From the NCBI RefSeq assembly GCF_018614585.1, contig NZ_JAGGOI010000010.1, forward strand, positions 81,441-145,440: 64,000 bases of DNA. Reading direction: 5' to 3'. Below are positions 18,428 to 25,844 of the stretch, piece after piece (position 1 is the first letter of the stretch; every line of letters starts with the position of its first letter). The translations under genes and the position numbers were made by a program. Under the pieces are notes generated by a model that saw only the letters and a list, made by a program, of their open reading frames with translations, did no database searches and was not told where the DNA came from. This DNA comes from Streptomyces sp. ISL-1. GTDB taxonomy: Bacteria > Actinomycetota > Actinomycetes > Streptomycetales > Streptomycetaceae.

Positions 18428-19870
18428 TCACCGCGTCCGCAGCCTCGTCCCCACCCACGCCACCCCCGCCATCGGCAGAAACACCGCAGCGAACGCCCCC
18501 GGGTGCGAGCCCGACGCCCCCGACGCCACGTGCGCCGCCCCCACCGCTCCCCCGCCCAGCGCCGCGAATGCCGCCCCGCCCGTGGCGAGCAGCAGCACGT
18601 TCGACAGCCCGTCCGAAATCTGCAGCGCGGCCGAATTCGCGCCCGCCTCCCCCGGCGCCGACAGCTTCAGCAGCAGCACGCTCGTCGACGCGATCACCAT
18701 CCCCATGCCGAAACAGCCCACGCCCCACGCGACCCCCACGACCCACACCGGAACCCACGCGATCAGCACACTCGGCGCCGTCGCGATCGCAGCCGCGACC
18801 AGCACCATGCCCAGCGCCATCAGCCGTTCCCGGTACGGCTCGACCCGCGGCCGGGACTGGACGTACGACCCCAGCGTCCACGTCGCCCCGCCCACCGCCA
18901 GCGAAAGCCCGGCCATCGTCGGCGACAGCCCCCGCTGGGTGACCAGCATCAGCGGTACGAACGACTCCGCCGCGATGAAGGACCCGGCCGCGATGCCCCG
19001 TAGCAGTACGACGGACGGCAGCCCCCGCACCGCCCGGTACGTCCCCTTCGGCAGCAGCCCCAGCGCGGCAGGCACCAGCAGTGCCGCGCCGGCGGCTGCA
19101 GGGACCAGCGAGAACCAGTTCAGGTCCTGGCCCGCGTACTGCAGCAGACCCGCGCCCAGCGAGATGCCCAGCGCGAGCCGGATCCGGCGCCGGTCGAACG
19201 GCTGCGGCGGCGCGCCGGGAACCGCGGGCCCGGACGCCATCCGCCGGATCGCCGGCAGCGCGAGCGCCAGCGGGAAGACGACGAGCGCCGGGATGCCGAT
19301 GAACACCCAGCGCCAGCCGAGGTGTTCGGTGACCGTCCCGGCCGCGAGCGGCCCCACGACCGAGGGGATCACCCAGCTCGCGGCGAAGGCCGCCATGATC
19401 GCGGGCCGCAGCCGTTCCGAGTACGCGCGGCTGACGACCACGTACAGCGCGACGATCAGCAACCCGCCGCCGAGCCCCTGCACGGCCCTCCCGATGATGA
19501 ACAGCCACATCGTGCCGGCGGTCCCGGACATCAGCAGCCCCGCGCCGAAGGCCGATATTCCGGTGGCGAGCGGCCGGAGCGGCCCGTTCCGGTCGGCCCA
19601 CTGTCCGGAGAGCACCATCGCGAAGAGGCTGGTGGTGAAGTACCCGGAGAAGGCGAAGGCGTACAGCTCAATGCCGTGCAGCTCCCGCGCCGCGACCGGC
19701 ATCGCGGTGCCGACGGCGGTCGCCTCGAAGGCGACCAGGACGACGACGGAGATGATGCCGAGACTGAGCGCGCGATGCTCCTTGCCGAGGACGCCTCGGC
19801 GGTCGGGCAGCGCGCCTCTGTCATCGGTCGGCGGCGCGACCTCGGCGTCACGGGGATCGAGAGCGGTCAT
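18428..19870 (-). CDS. Major facilitator superfamily transporter
   Basis: 480 aa from ATG 19870 (MTALDPRDAEVAPPTDD), preceded by a GAGG motif. A polar N-terminus of about 40 residues is followed by roughly 12-14 hydrophobic helices. The first inter-helix loop carries an MFS motif A-like stretch (LSGQWADRNGPLRPLATG). A later GRAVQGLGGGLLIVALYVVV segment resembles the motif C region of drug:H+ antiporters. It is probably a proton-driven exporter; the substrate is unknown. It is divergent from tRNA-Cys and the pseudokinase gene and appears to be transcribed alone. Confidence 0.88.
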   Translation of the reverse strand: MTALDPRDAEVAPPTDDRGALPDRRGVLGKEHRALSLGIISVVVLVAFEATAVGTAMPVAARELHGIELYAFAFSGYFTTSLFAMVLSGQWADRNGPLRPLATGISAFGAGLLMSGTAGTMWLFIIGRAVQGLGGGLLIVALYVVVSRAYSERLRPAIMAAFAASWVIPSVVGPLAAGTVTEHLGWRWVFIGIPALVVFPLALALPAIRRMASGPAVPGAPPQPFDRRRIRLALGISLGAGLLQYAGQDLNWFSLVPAAAGAALLVPAALGLLPKGTYRAVRGLPSVVLLRGIAAGSFIAAESFVPLMLVTQRGLSPTMAGLSLAVGGATWTLGSYVQSRPRVEPYRERLMALGMVLVAAAIATAPSVLIAWVPVWVVGVAWGVGCFGMGMVIASTSVLLLKLSAPGEAGANSAALQISDGLSNVLLLATGGAAFAALGGGAVGAAHVASGASGSHPGAFAAVFLPMAGVAWVGTRLRTR

Positions 19871-20047
19871 GAGCCTCAGAGTAAGAGGCGTGGCCTTGGA
19901 TGGCCCCTGTCGCTGGGCGGGATCCCGCTGGTCCCTTGGTCGTACGACCGTGAACCGTGAACGCCGTATGGCAGTCGCATTGCAGCATGCGCGACGGTAT
20001 TGAGCCCACCGGAGAGCCCGCCTACGGTCGAGGCATTGGACGCACAC

Positions 20048-20119
20048 GGCCGTGTGCCCGAGTGGTTGAGGGACTCGCCTGCAAAGCGAGTTACGCCGGT
20101 TCGATTCCGGTCACGGCCT
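20048..20119 (+). tRNA. tRNA-Cys (GCA)
   Basis: The cloverleaf is complete: acceptor ggccgtg (20048-20054) pairs perfectly with cacggcc (20112-20118). The anticodon stem ctcgc/gcgag encloses ctgcaaa, giving anticodon GCA. The T-arm has gccgg-ttcgatt-ccggt. The discriminator base is U (20119), a key identity element for cysteinyl-tRNA synthetase. CCA is not encoded. The D-arm (cccgagtggttgaggg) has a 3-bp stem and a long loop resembling serine tRNAs, although the variable loop is short. Confidence 0.95.
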
Positions 20120-20137
20120 CCGCGTACGTACGGCAGC

Positions 20138-20164
20138 GGCCGCCCCCATGGCGCGGGGGCGGCC
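20138..20164 (+). terminator. Terminator after tRNA-Cys
   Basis: A 10-bp perfect stem (ggccgccccc at 20138-20147 with gggggcggcc at 20155-20164) and 7-nt loop begin 19 nt after the tRNA. The following 350 bp up to the pseudokinase start contain no convincing gene. Confidence 0.7.
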
Positions 20165-20520
20165 GTCGGCGTACCTGGCCGCAGCACTCCCGCGCCGCAG
20201 GCCCAGGGCGCGCGTCATGCGCGTACTCCTCACGCCGATGTCGTCGGACCCAGTCCTGAGGACCCTGATACGGCGGCTGAGTCATCGGCGTGCACCTCAT
20301 TCCGCGGGCATGCCGCCCGCACGTGGGGGGGATCTCGTACGAACCCTGCCGGTTCCGGCGCAGGCGCGGATGAGTATGGATCACTACCGGTCCTGAGCCC
20401 CCGCACTCATTCGAGTCCCCGGCAACACCGGCCGGCCCCCTCTCGACGGACCACCCGCCAAGCGGGCACCGGCACTTGAGTAGGCTCTGTCAGTCCAGAC
20501 CAGCCTCGGGGGATTCGCAG

Positions 20521-21441
20521 ATGGAACGAGCACAGACGGAACGATCGCGCGCGGACACTCCGCGCCAGATCGGCCCGTACCACCTGATCACCCGTCTCGA
20601 CCCGGCCGGCCCCGGCTTCCCGCCCACTCCCCAGCGCCGCTTCATCGCACGCAGCGCGGACGGTGACCGTACGGTCTTCGTGAGTGTCCCCCTCGAAGGC
20701 ACCGACCCGGGCCGCTTCCTCGTCGAAGCCGACGCGGGCCGCCGTCTGTTCGGCCCTTGGGTCTCCCCCGTCTCGGAAGTCTCGCCTCCGTCCGCGGCCC
20801 CCTGGTACGCGTCCCCCTACCTCCCCGCGCTGCCGCTCCCCGTAGCCCTGGCCGTCCACGGCGGCCCGCTGCCCGAGCGCACAGTACGGGCACTGGGCGC
20901 GGCTCTGGCCGAGACGCTTGCGGGCGCACACGCCACGGGGATCACGCACGCGGGCGTGTCCCCCGCGGCCGTACTCCTGGCCGGCGACGGCCCGCGCCTG
21001 ACGTGCTTCGGCGCGGTACGCGCGGCGGCCCCGGACGGCGAGCAGCGCTCCGGCATCCCGGGCCTTGAGCCGGGCAGCCTGGCCCCGGAACAGGCCTCGG
21101 GCGGCCGCCCGCGTCCGCCGGGTGACATCTACGCGCTGGGGGCGGTCCTGGCGTACGCGGCGACGGGTCACACCGTCCCGGAACGTTCCGAACTCCCCGC
21201 CCCCCTCCGCTCTTTGATCTCCGCCTGCCTGAGGAGAGACCCGGCGGACCGCCCCACGGCACCCGAGGTCCTGCACGCGCTCCCACCGTCGTCGCCCGCC
21301 CCCACCGCGACGGTGCTGGACTCCACGGCGTCGTTGCTCACCCCGGGCTGGCTGCCGGGACGGGTGGTGGCGGCGGTTGCCCGCCAGTCCGCGGAAGTAC
21401 TCGCCGCGGAGCTCCGCGTCCCGCTCTCCCCCGGGATCTGA
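20521..21441 (+). CDS. Serine/threonine protein kinase homologue lacking catalytic residues (pseudokinase)
   Basis: 306 aa from ATG 20521 with a GGGGGA ribosome-binding site. The N-terminal RQIGPYHLITRLDPAG matches the opening of bacterial Hanks-type kinases, and the later LAPEQASGGRPRPPGDIYALGAVLAYAATG matches the APE and DxxxLG segments. The catalytic machinery is gone: no GxGxxG loop, no VAxK lysine (TVFVSVPL), HRDxKxxN is replaced by THAGVSPAAV and DFG by TCFGAV. No transmembrane helix is evident. The gene is intact and ends 3 bp before an active-looking receptor kinase, so it is probably translated with it. I infer an allosteric or scaffolding partner of the downstream kinases, not an enzyme. 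Confidence 0.85.
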   Translation: MERAQTERSRADTPRQIGPYHLITRLDPAGPGFPPTPQRRFIARSADGDRTVFVSVPLEGTDPGRFLVEADAGRRLFGPWVSPVSEVSPPSAAPWYASPYLPALPLPVALAVHGGPLPERTVRALGAALAETLAGAHATGITHAGVSPAAVLLAGDGPRLTCFGAVRAAAPDGEQRSGIPGLEPGSLAPEQASGGRPRPPGDIYALGAVLAYAATGHTVPERSELPAPLRSLISACLRRDPADRPTAPEVLHALPPSSPAPTATVLDSTASLLTPGWLPGRVVAAVARQSAEVLAAELRVPLSPGI

Positions 21442-21444
21442 CCG

Positions 21445-23667
21445 GTGCTCTCTCCTCTGACACATGACGACCCTGTCCAGATCGGTGCGTACCGCCTGAC
21501 CGCCCGCCTGGGCAGCGGCGGCATGGGCACGGTGTACCTGGCGCGTTCCGCCGGCGGTCGTACCGTCGCGCTGAAGACGATGCACGCGGGCATCGCCGCC
21601 GACGCCGACTTCCGTACGCGCTTCCGCCTGGAGACGGATGCGGCCCGCATCATCGGCGGCCACCACGGAGCGACTGTCGTCGACGCGGATCCACTGGCCG
21701 AAACCCCCTGGCTGGCAACGGAGTACGTTCTGGGCCCGCCCCTCGACGACGCCGTCTCCCTGTCCGGCGCGCTGCCCGAGCCGTCGGTCCGGGCGCTTGG
21801 CGCGGCCCTGGCCGGAGCACTCGCCCAACTGCATGCCTCCGAGGTCGTCCACCGCGACCTGAAGCCCTCCAATGTCATGATCACTGCATACGGCCCCAAG
21901 ATCATCGACTTCGGCATCGCACGGGCGGCAGGAGACGACCGCCTGACCCGCACGGGTGCGGCGGCAGGCACGCCCGCCTTCATGTCTCCCGAGCAGGCCA
22001 CGGGCCAGGAGCACACCCCGGCGGGAGACGTCTTCGCCCTGGCGGGCGTACTGGTCTTCGCCCTTACAGGCCACGGCCCCTTCGGCTCGGGCCAGCCGGC
22101 CGACCTCCTCTACCGCGTCCGCTACGGAGACCCGGACCTCACGGGCGTACCGGCCGCAGTGGTCCCGATCCTGATGCGCTGCCTCTCCAAGGACCCCGCA
22201 CGGCGCCCCGCCACGATGGAGCTGGCCGCCGAACTCCACCACGGCCAGGGCCAATTCGCCGACCACCTGCCCGCCACGATCTTGACGGAGATAGCCCGCC
22301 GGGCAACAGAAGTCTGGCAACACCAGCCACACCGACTCCAGCCCCCGGCCGACCACAACACAGCTGAAACCATCCACGCCTTCACACGCGCCCCGATGCC
22401 CCGCCGCAAGGTGCTGGCGTTGTCCGGCGGCTCGGCACTCGCGATGACAGCGGCAGGCGTGGGCGCATGGTCGTGGCTGAAGAGCCCCGGAGACAAAGCC
22501 GCCGCCGCGGGCGCCGAACCGAGCCCCCCGCCCACAGCGAACACGCCGCTGCCCACCACCGTCGCCGACCGGCGCGAGACCTGGCGCAAGAGCATCAGAA
22601 GCAGCAGGCGCCCGCTCGTCCGGATGACGGTCGGCGAAGTCGTCGCGATGATGACCGACGAAGGACTGCTGGCCCTGGATGCCCGGAGCGGCGAGCGGCG
22701 CTGGATCGCCGGCAAGGTGAAACACCCGCGCCACGTCCACTCGGACGGAAAGCGGATTCATGTACTGCTCCCTCTCCCTGGAGGAAAGCACGGGAACCAG
22801 TTGTCGCTGCACGCCGTAGACCCGGTCGGCGGCCGAACGTCACTTGCCGGCTCTTTCGCGAAGTTCGACAAGCCCCTGCAAGAGGCCGCGCTGCTGCAAG
22901 TCGTGGGCGACACCGTCTACTTGGCCGCGCGAAAGGGCCTGCCGAACGATGCCGCGGGGGTACGGGCGCAGAGTTGGAGCGTGATGGCCGTCGATCCTCG
23001 CACCGGCACGGAGCGGTGGAGCTCGCCCATCCGCTCGTACGACATGGAGAACCCAGAAGACTCCATCTTCTCCGCCTTCGCCGGCAACCGCCTGATCCTC
23101 TGCCGGACGGCGAAGAGCGGAGGCAGCCTCGAGGTCAGCGCCAGGGACGCACGCAACGGTCAGCACGCCTGGGATGCGACCGTTGCCCGGGCAGCCGCAA
23201 CCGACCCCCCTTCGGCCGTTCCCAACACGCTCGCCACCGACGACACGCGTGCCTACGTGGGCGGCAACCGCATCCAGGCACATCAACTCACCGACGGCGC
23301 CGTCACCTGGGCGTTCGGCGACGGGCGCAGCTCAGGCTCGTACGGCACTCCCGTGGTGAGGGACGGAGTGGTGTACGCGGCCGAGAAGGGCAGGGGTGTC
23401 GTAGCCCTGTCCGCCACAAACGGAGAGCTCCGCTGGGAGGCCGAGACCGGAGCGCTTCCCGACCTGCGGGTTCCACCCGTCGTAGGCGGCAAGTTCCTGT
23501 TTGTGATGGCCGAAACCGGCATCCGCGCAGTCAGCCTCAGCAAGCACTCGGAGGACTGGTCCTCGAAACCTGGCTCGCCCAGCCTCGTCCTCCACGAGGA
23601 CAGCAAGCGTCTCGTTCAGTCGGACGGCAAGCAGGTCTTCGCCATCCGCTTCGACCTCACGTACTGA
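21445..23667 (+). CDS. Receptor-type Ser/Thr protein kinase with extracellular PQQ-like beta-propeller
   Basis: 740 aa from GTG 21445. The kinase domain (residues 10-275) is complete: GSGGMGTVYLA loop, Lys44 in VALKTM, HRDLKPSN at 136-143, DFG at 155-157 and APE-like MSPEQ. After a linker, residues 320-345 read PRRKVLALSGGSALAMTAAG, a twin-arginine-like motif leading into a single transmembrane helix. Residues about 370-740 contain repeated PQQ/WD-type blades with motifs such as LLALDARSGERRWIAGKV, VMAVDPRTGTERWSS and VVALSATNGELRWEAETG. The propeller should face outside and may sense a ligand or wall component. It lies directly between the pseudokinase and a homologous kinase. Confidence 0.9.
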   Translation: MLSPLTHDDPVQIGAYRLTARLGSGGMGTVYLARSAGGRTVALKTMHAGIAADADFRTRFRLETDAARIIGGHHGATVVDADPLAETPWLATEYVLGPPLDDAVSLSGALPEPSVRALGAALAGALAQLHASEVVHRDLKPSNVMITAYGPKIIDFGIARAAGDDRLTRTGAAAGTPAFMSPEQATGQEHTPAGDVFALAGVLVFALTGHGPFGSGQPADLLYRVRYGDPDLTGVPAAVVPILMRCLSKDPARRPATMELAAELHHGQGQFADHLPATILTEIARRATEVWQHQPHRLQPPADHNTAETIHAFTRAPMPRRKVLALSGGSALAMTAAGVGAWSWLKSPGDKAAAAGAEPSPPPTANTPLPTTVADRRETWRKSIRSSRRPLVRMTVGEVVAMMTDEGLLALDARSGERRWIAGKVKHPRHVHSDGKRIHVLLPLPGGKHGNQLSLHAVDPVGGRTSLAGSFAKFDKPLQEAALLQVVGDTVYLAARKGLPNDAAGVRAQSWSVMAVDPRTGTERWSSPIRSYDMENPEDSIFSAFAGNRLILCRTAKSGGSLEVSARDARNGQHAWDATVARAAATDPPSAVPNTLATDDTRAYVGGNRIQAHQLTDGAVTWAFGDGRSSGSYGTPVVRDGVVYAAEKGRGVVALSATNGELRWEAETGALPDLRVPPVVGGKFLFVMAETGIRAVSLSKHSEDWSSKPGSPSLVLHEDSKRLVQSDGKQVFAIRFDLTY

Positions 23668-23734
23668 GCGAGCAACGTGACAGAACCCTCAGAAGACTCA
23701 GAAGACTCAGCAGACCGAGAAGAAGGACATCCGA

Positions 23735-25795
23735 ATGATCCCCCTCGGCCCCGGCGACCCGCTCCGGCTCGGCCCCTACCGCCTCGCAGGGGTGCTCGGC
23801 GCCGGCGGCATGGGCAAGGTCTACTTCGGCCACGATAGCAGCGGCCACGCCGCGGCCATCAAAGTCCTGCTGCCCCAACTCGCCCACGACCAAGGCCTTG
23901 TGCAGCGCTTCCTGCGCGAGGCCGAGGCCGCCCGGGCAGTCACCGGCCAGGGTGTAGCACGCGTCCTTGCCGCCCAGACCGAGGGCGGCCGCCCCTGGAT
24001 CGCGTCGGAGTTCCTGGCGGGACCGACGCTGGACCAGGCTGTCGCGGCATACGGGCCGTTCCTCGACGGGGCGGTGCGAGCGCTCGCGGCCTCCCTCGCC
24101 CGGGCGCTCCGGACCATCCATGCCGCAGGCCTGATCCACCGCGATCTCAAGCCGGCAAACATCGTGCTGACCTCACGCGGCCCCCGCATCATCGACTTCG
24201 GCATCGCGCGTCCGGAGCACGGTCTCACGCTCACGACCACGGGCCAGGTTCCGGTGACCCCCGGCTACGGAGCACCCGAACAGGTGCTGGGCCATCGGGT
24301 CGGGCCGGCCGCCGACATCTTCTCCCTCGGAGCCGTCCTGGCGTTCGCGGCCAGTGGCCGACGGGCGTACGACGGCCCCCATGCGGCTGCCGTGCAGTAC
24401 ACAGTGGTCCATGGGGAGCCGGACCTGACCCAGGTGCCGGAGCACCTGCGCGCGCTCATCGGGCCGTGCCTGGCGAAGGAGCCCGCGTTCCGCCCCTCGC
24501 CCGAGCAGGTCCGTACAGCCTTCGCGCCGCCCCGGCGCGCCGAACGGTTCTGGCAGCAGGGCGCATTGGGCGCGGACATTCAGCAGCGTGAGGTCGGCGC
24601 TCGGCAGCTGACCACGCTGCCCGGCACGGTCGTGACGCCGCCCCCGAACCGCCGCCGGTTCCTGACCGGGATCGCCGCCGGAACAGCCGTGCTGGCGGCG
24701 GGAGGGGGATCGGCTGCCTGGCTGCTGCGCGACGACGAGCCGGGTGACCAGAAAGGGAAGAGCTCCCACGACCAGAATGAGGCCGTTGACTCGTCCGCGG
24801 GTAAACCCACGTGGGGTCCGCTTGCCACCGCTGACCCGTGGAGCCCTCCTGCACTCTTCGTCGACGGCATCGTCGTCTTCGGAGCGAAGGACGGTGGGCT
24901 CGTCGCCTACGGCGCTGCCGACGGCAAGAAGCGCTGGAGCGCCGTGGACATCACCCCGTCCGCGGAGTATCTGGCGCTGCCCAGCGGCCTGATCATTGCC
25001 GCGGACGCGAGAGGGACGGTGCACGCCTTCGACCCATCAACCGGCAAGGAGGAGTGGACCGCGGATGTGGATGCCACCGCGGTGATGGCAGCGAACAAGG
25101 CGGCCGTGTATCTCATGACACGAGGCAAGAAGATCTGTGCCCTCGACACGAACACCCACAAGGTTCTGTGGACGGCCGCCAGTTCCTTCGAATTCGTCGG
25201 TGCGGCGGCTTCCGAGAGTCACCTGATTGTTCATGGAGACAACAAAGACGTCACAAAAAGACCAGAAGTCATCGCACTCGACACCGCTTCGGGCGCCAAG
25301 ATCTGGAGCCGGCAATCCGCACGCGCCATCGCCAACATACCGACGATCCACGGCAACACCGTGGTGCTCGGCGGCAAGTCGCTGACAGCCGCACGGCTCA
25401 AGGACGGCAAGAACGTGTGGTCTGTCCCGGCCAGGTCCCCCACCGATTCACTCGCATGGGGTGCAGCCGCCGTAGACGGAAAGCACCTGTACGCGATCGA
25501 CGGCACAACGCTCCACTGCCGACGGCTCAGCGATGGCGCGAAGGTCTGGACATACGACCTGAAGCTCACCCCTGTCGGCTACTACCCCCCGCGGTTCACC
25601 GACCGCTTCGTCTGCGAGGCCACAGGTGAGGACCCCAAGTCGTCCGACGTGGTGGCACTCCACAAGGACACGGGCAAGCGCGCGTGGGGTTACACCCAGC
25701 ACAGCAACAAGCAGCTGAAGCTGGCGACAAGTGGCAACCAGCTCTTCCTGCTTCAGAACCAGAGCGCCACGGCTCTTCTCGCAAGTGGCTCATAG
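23735..25795 (+). CDS. Receptor-type Ser/Thr protein kinase with PQQ-like propeller and twin-arginine segment
   Basis: 686 aa, paralogous to the gene before it. The kinase domain has GAGGMGKVYFG, Lys43 in AIKVLL, HRDLKPAN at 135-142, DFG at 154-156 and GAPEQ. Residues 306-331 read NRRRFLTGIAAGTAVLAAGG, a close match to a Tat signal (RRxFL) immediately before the single membrane helix. The outer domain (about 350-686) holds PQQ-type blades (LVAYGAADGKKRWSAV, VHAFDPSTGKEEWTADV, ICALDTNTHKVLWTA). The 67-bp gap after the preceding kinase contains a short tcagaagac repeat. The gene converges with the molybdenum hydroxylase operon, whose stop lies about 50 bp away. Confidence 0.9.
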   Translation: MIPLGPGDPLRLGPYRLAGVLGAGGMGKVYFGHDSSGHAAAIKVLLPQLAHDQGLVQRFLREAEAARAVTGQGVARVLAAQTEGGRPWIASEFLAGPTLDQAVAAYGPFLDGAVRALAASLARALRTIHAAGLIHRDLKPANIVLTSRGPRIIDFGIARPEHGLTLTTTGQVPVTPGYGAPEQVLGHRVGPAADIFSLGAVLAFAASGRRAYDGPHAAAVQYTVVHGEPDLTQVPEHLRALIGPCLAKEPAFRPSPEQVRTAFAPPRRAERFWQQGALGADIQQREVGARQLTTLPGTVVTPPPNRRRFLTGIAAGTAVLAAGGGSAAWLLRDDEPGDQKGKSSHDQNEAVDSSAGKPTWGPLATADPWSPPALFVDGIVVFGAKDGGLVAYGAADGKKRWSAVDITPSAEYLALPSGLIIAADARGTVHAFDPSTGKEEWTADVDATAVMAANKAAVYLMTRGKKICALDTNTHKVLWTAASSFEFVGAAASESHLIVHGDNKDVTKRPEVIALDTASGAKIWSRQSARAIANIPTIHGNTVVLGGKSLTAARLKDGKNVWSVPARSPTDSLAWGAAAVDGKHLYAIDGTTLHCRRLSDGAKVWTYDLKLTPVGYYPPRFTDRFVCEATGEDPKSSDVVALHKDTGKRAWGYTQHSNKQLKLATSGNQLFLLQNQSATALLASGS

Positions 25796-25844
25796 TCAGG
25801 GCAGGTTCCGAGCCGGCAGAGCACACATTCGCCGACGGATACCG

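Noticed and set aside
20091..20384. Small minus-strand frame starting MIHTHPRLRRN and ending inside the tRNA gene
   Set aside because: It ends within the tRNA-Cys sequence and has no convincing ribosome-binding site.
20521..21441. Pseudogene call for the kinase-like gene
   Set aside because: The frame is intact, has a good start signal and keeps the non-catalytic kinase motifs, so it is a pseudokinase, not a broken gene.
20407..22812. An 801-codon open frame on the minus strand
   Set aside because: Antisense to the pseudokinase and first receptor kinase; no family match and unnatural Arg/Gly/Ala composition.
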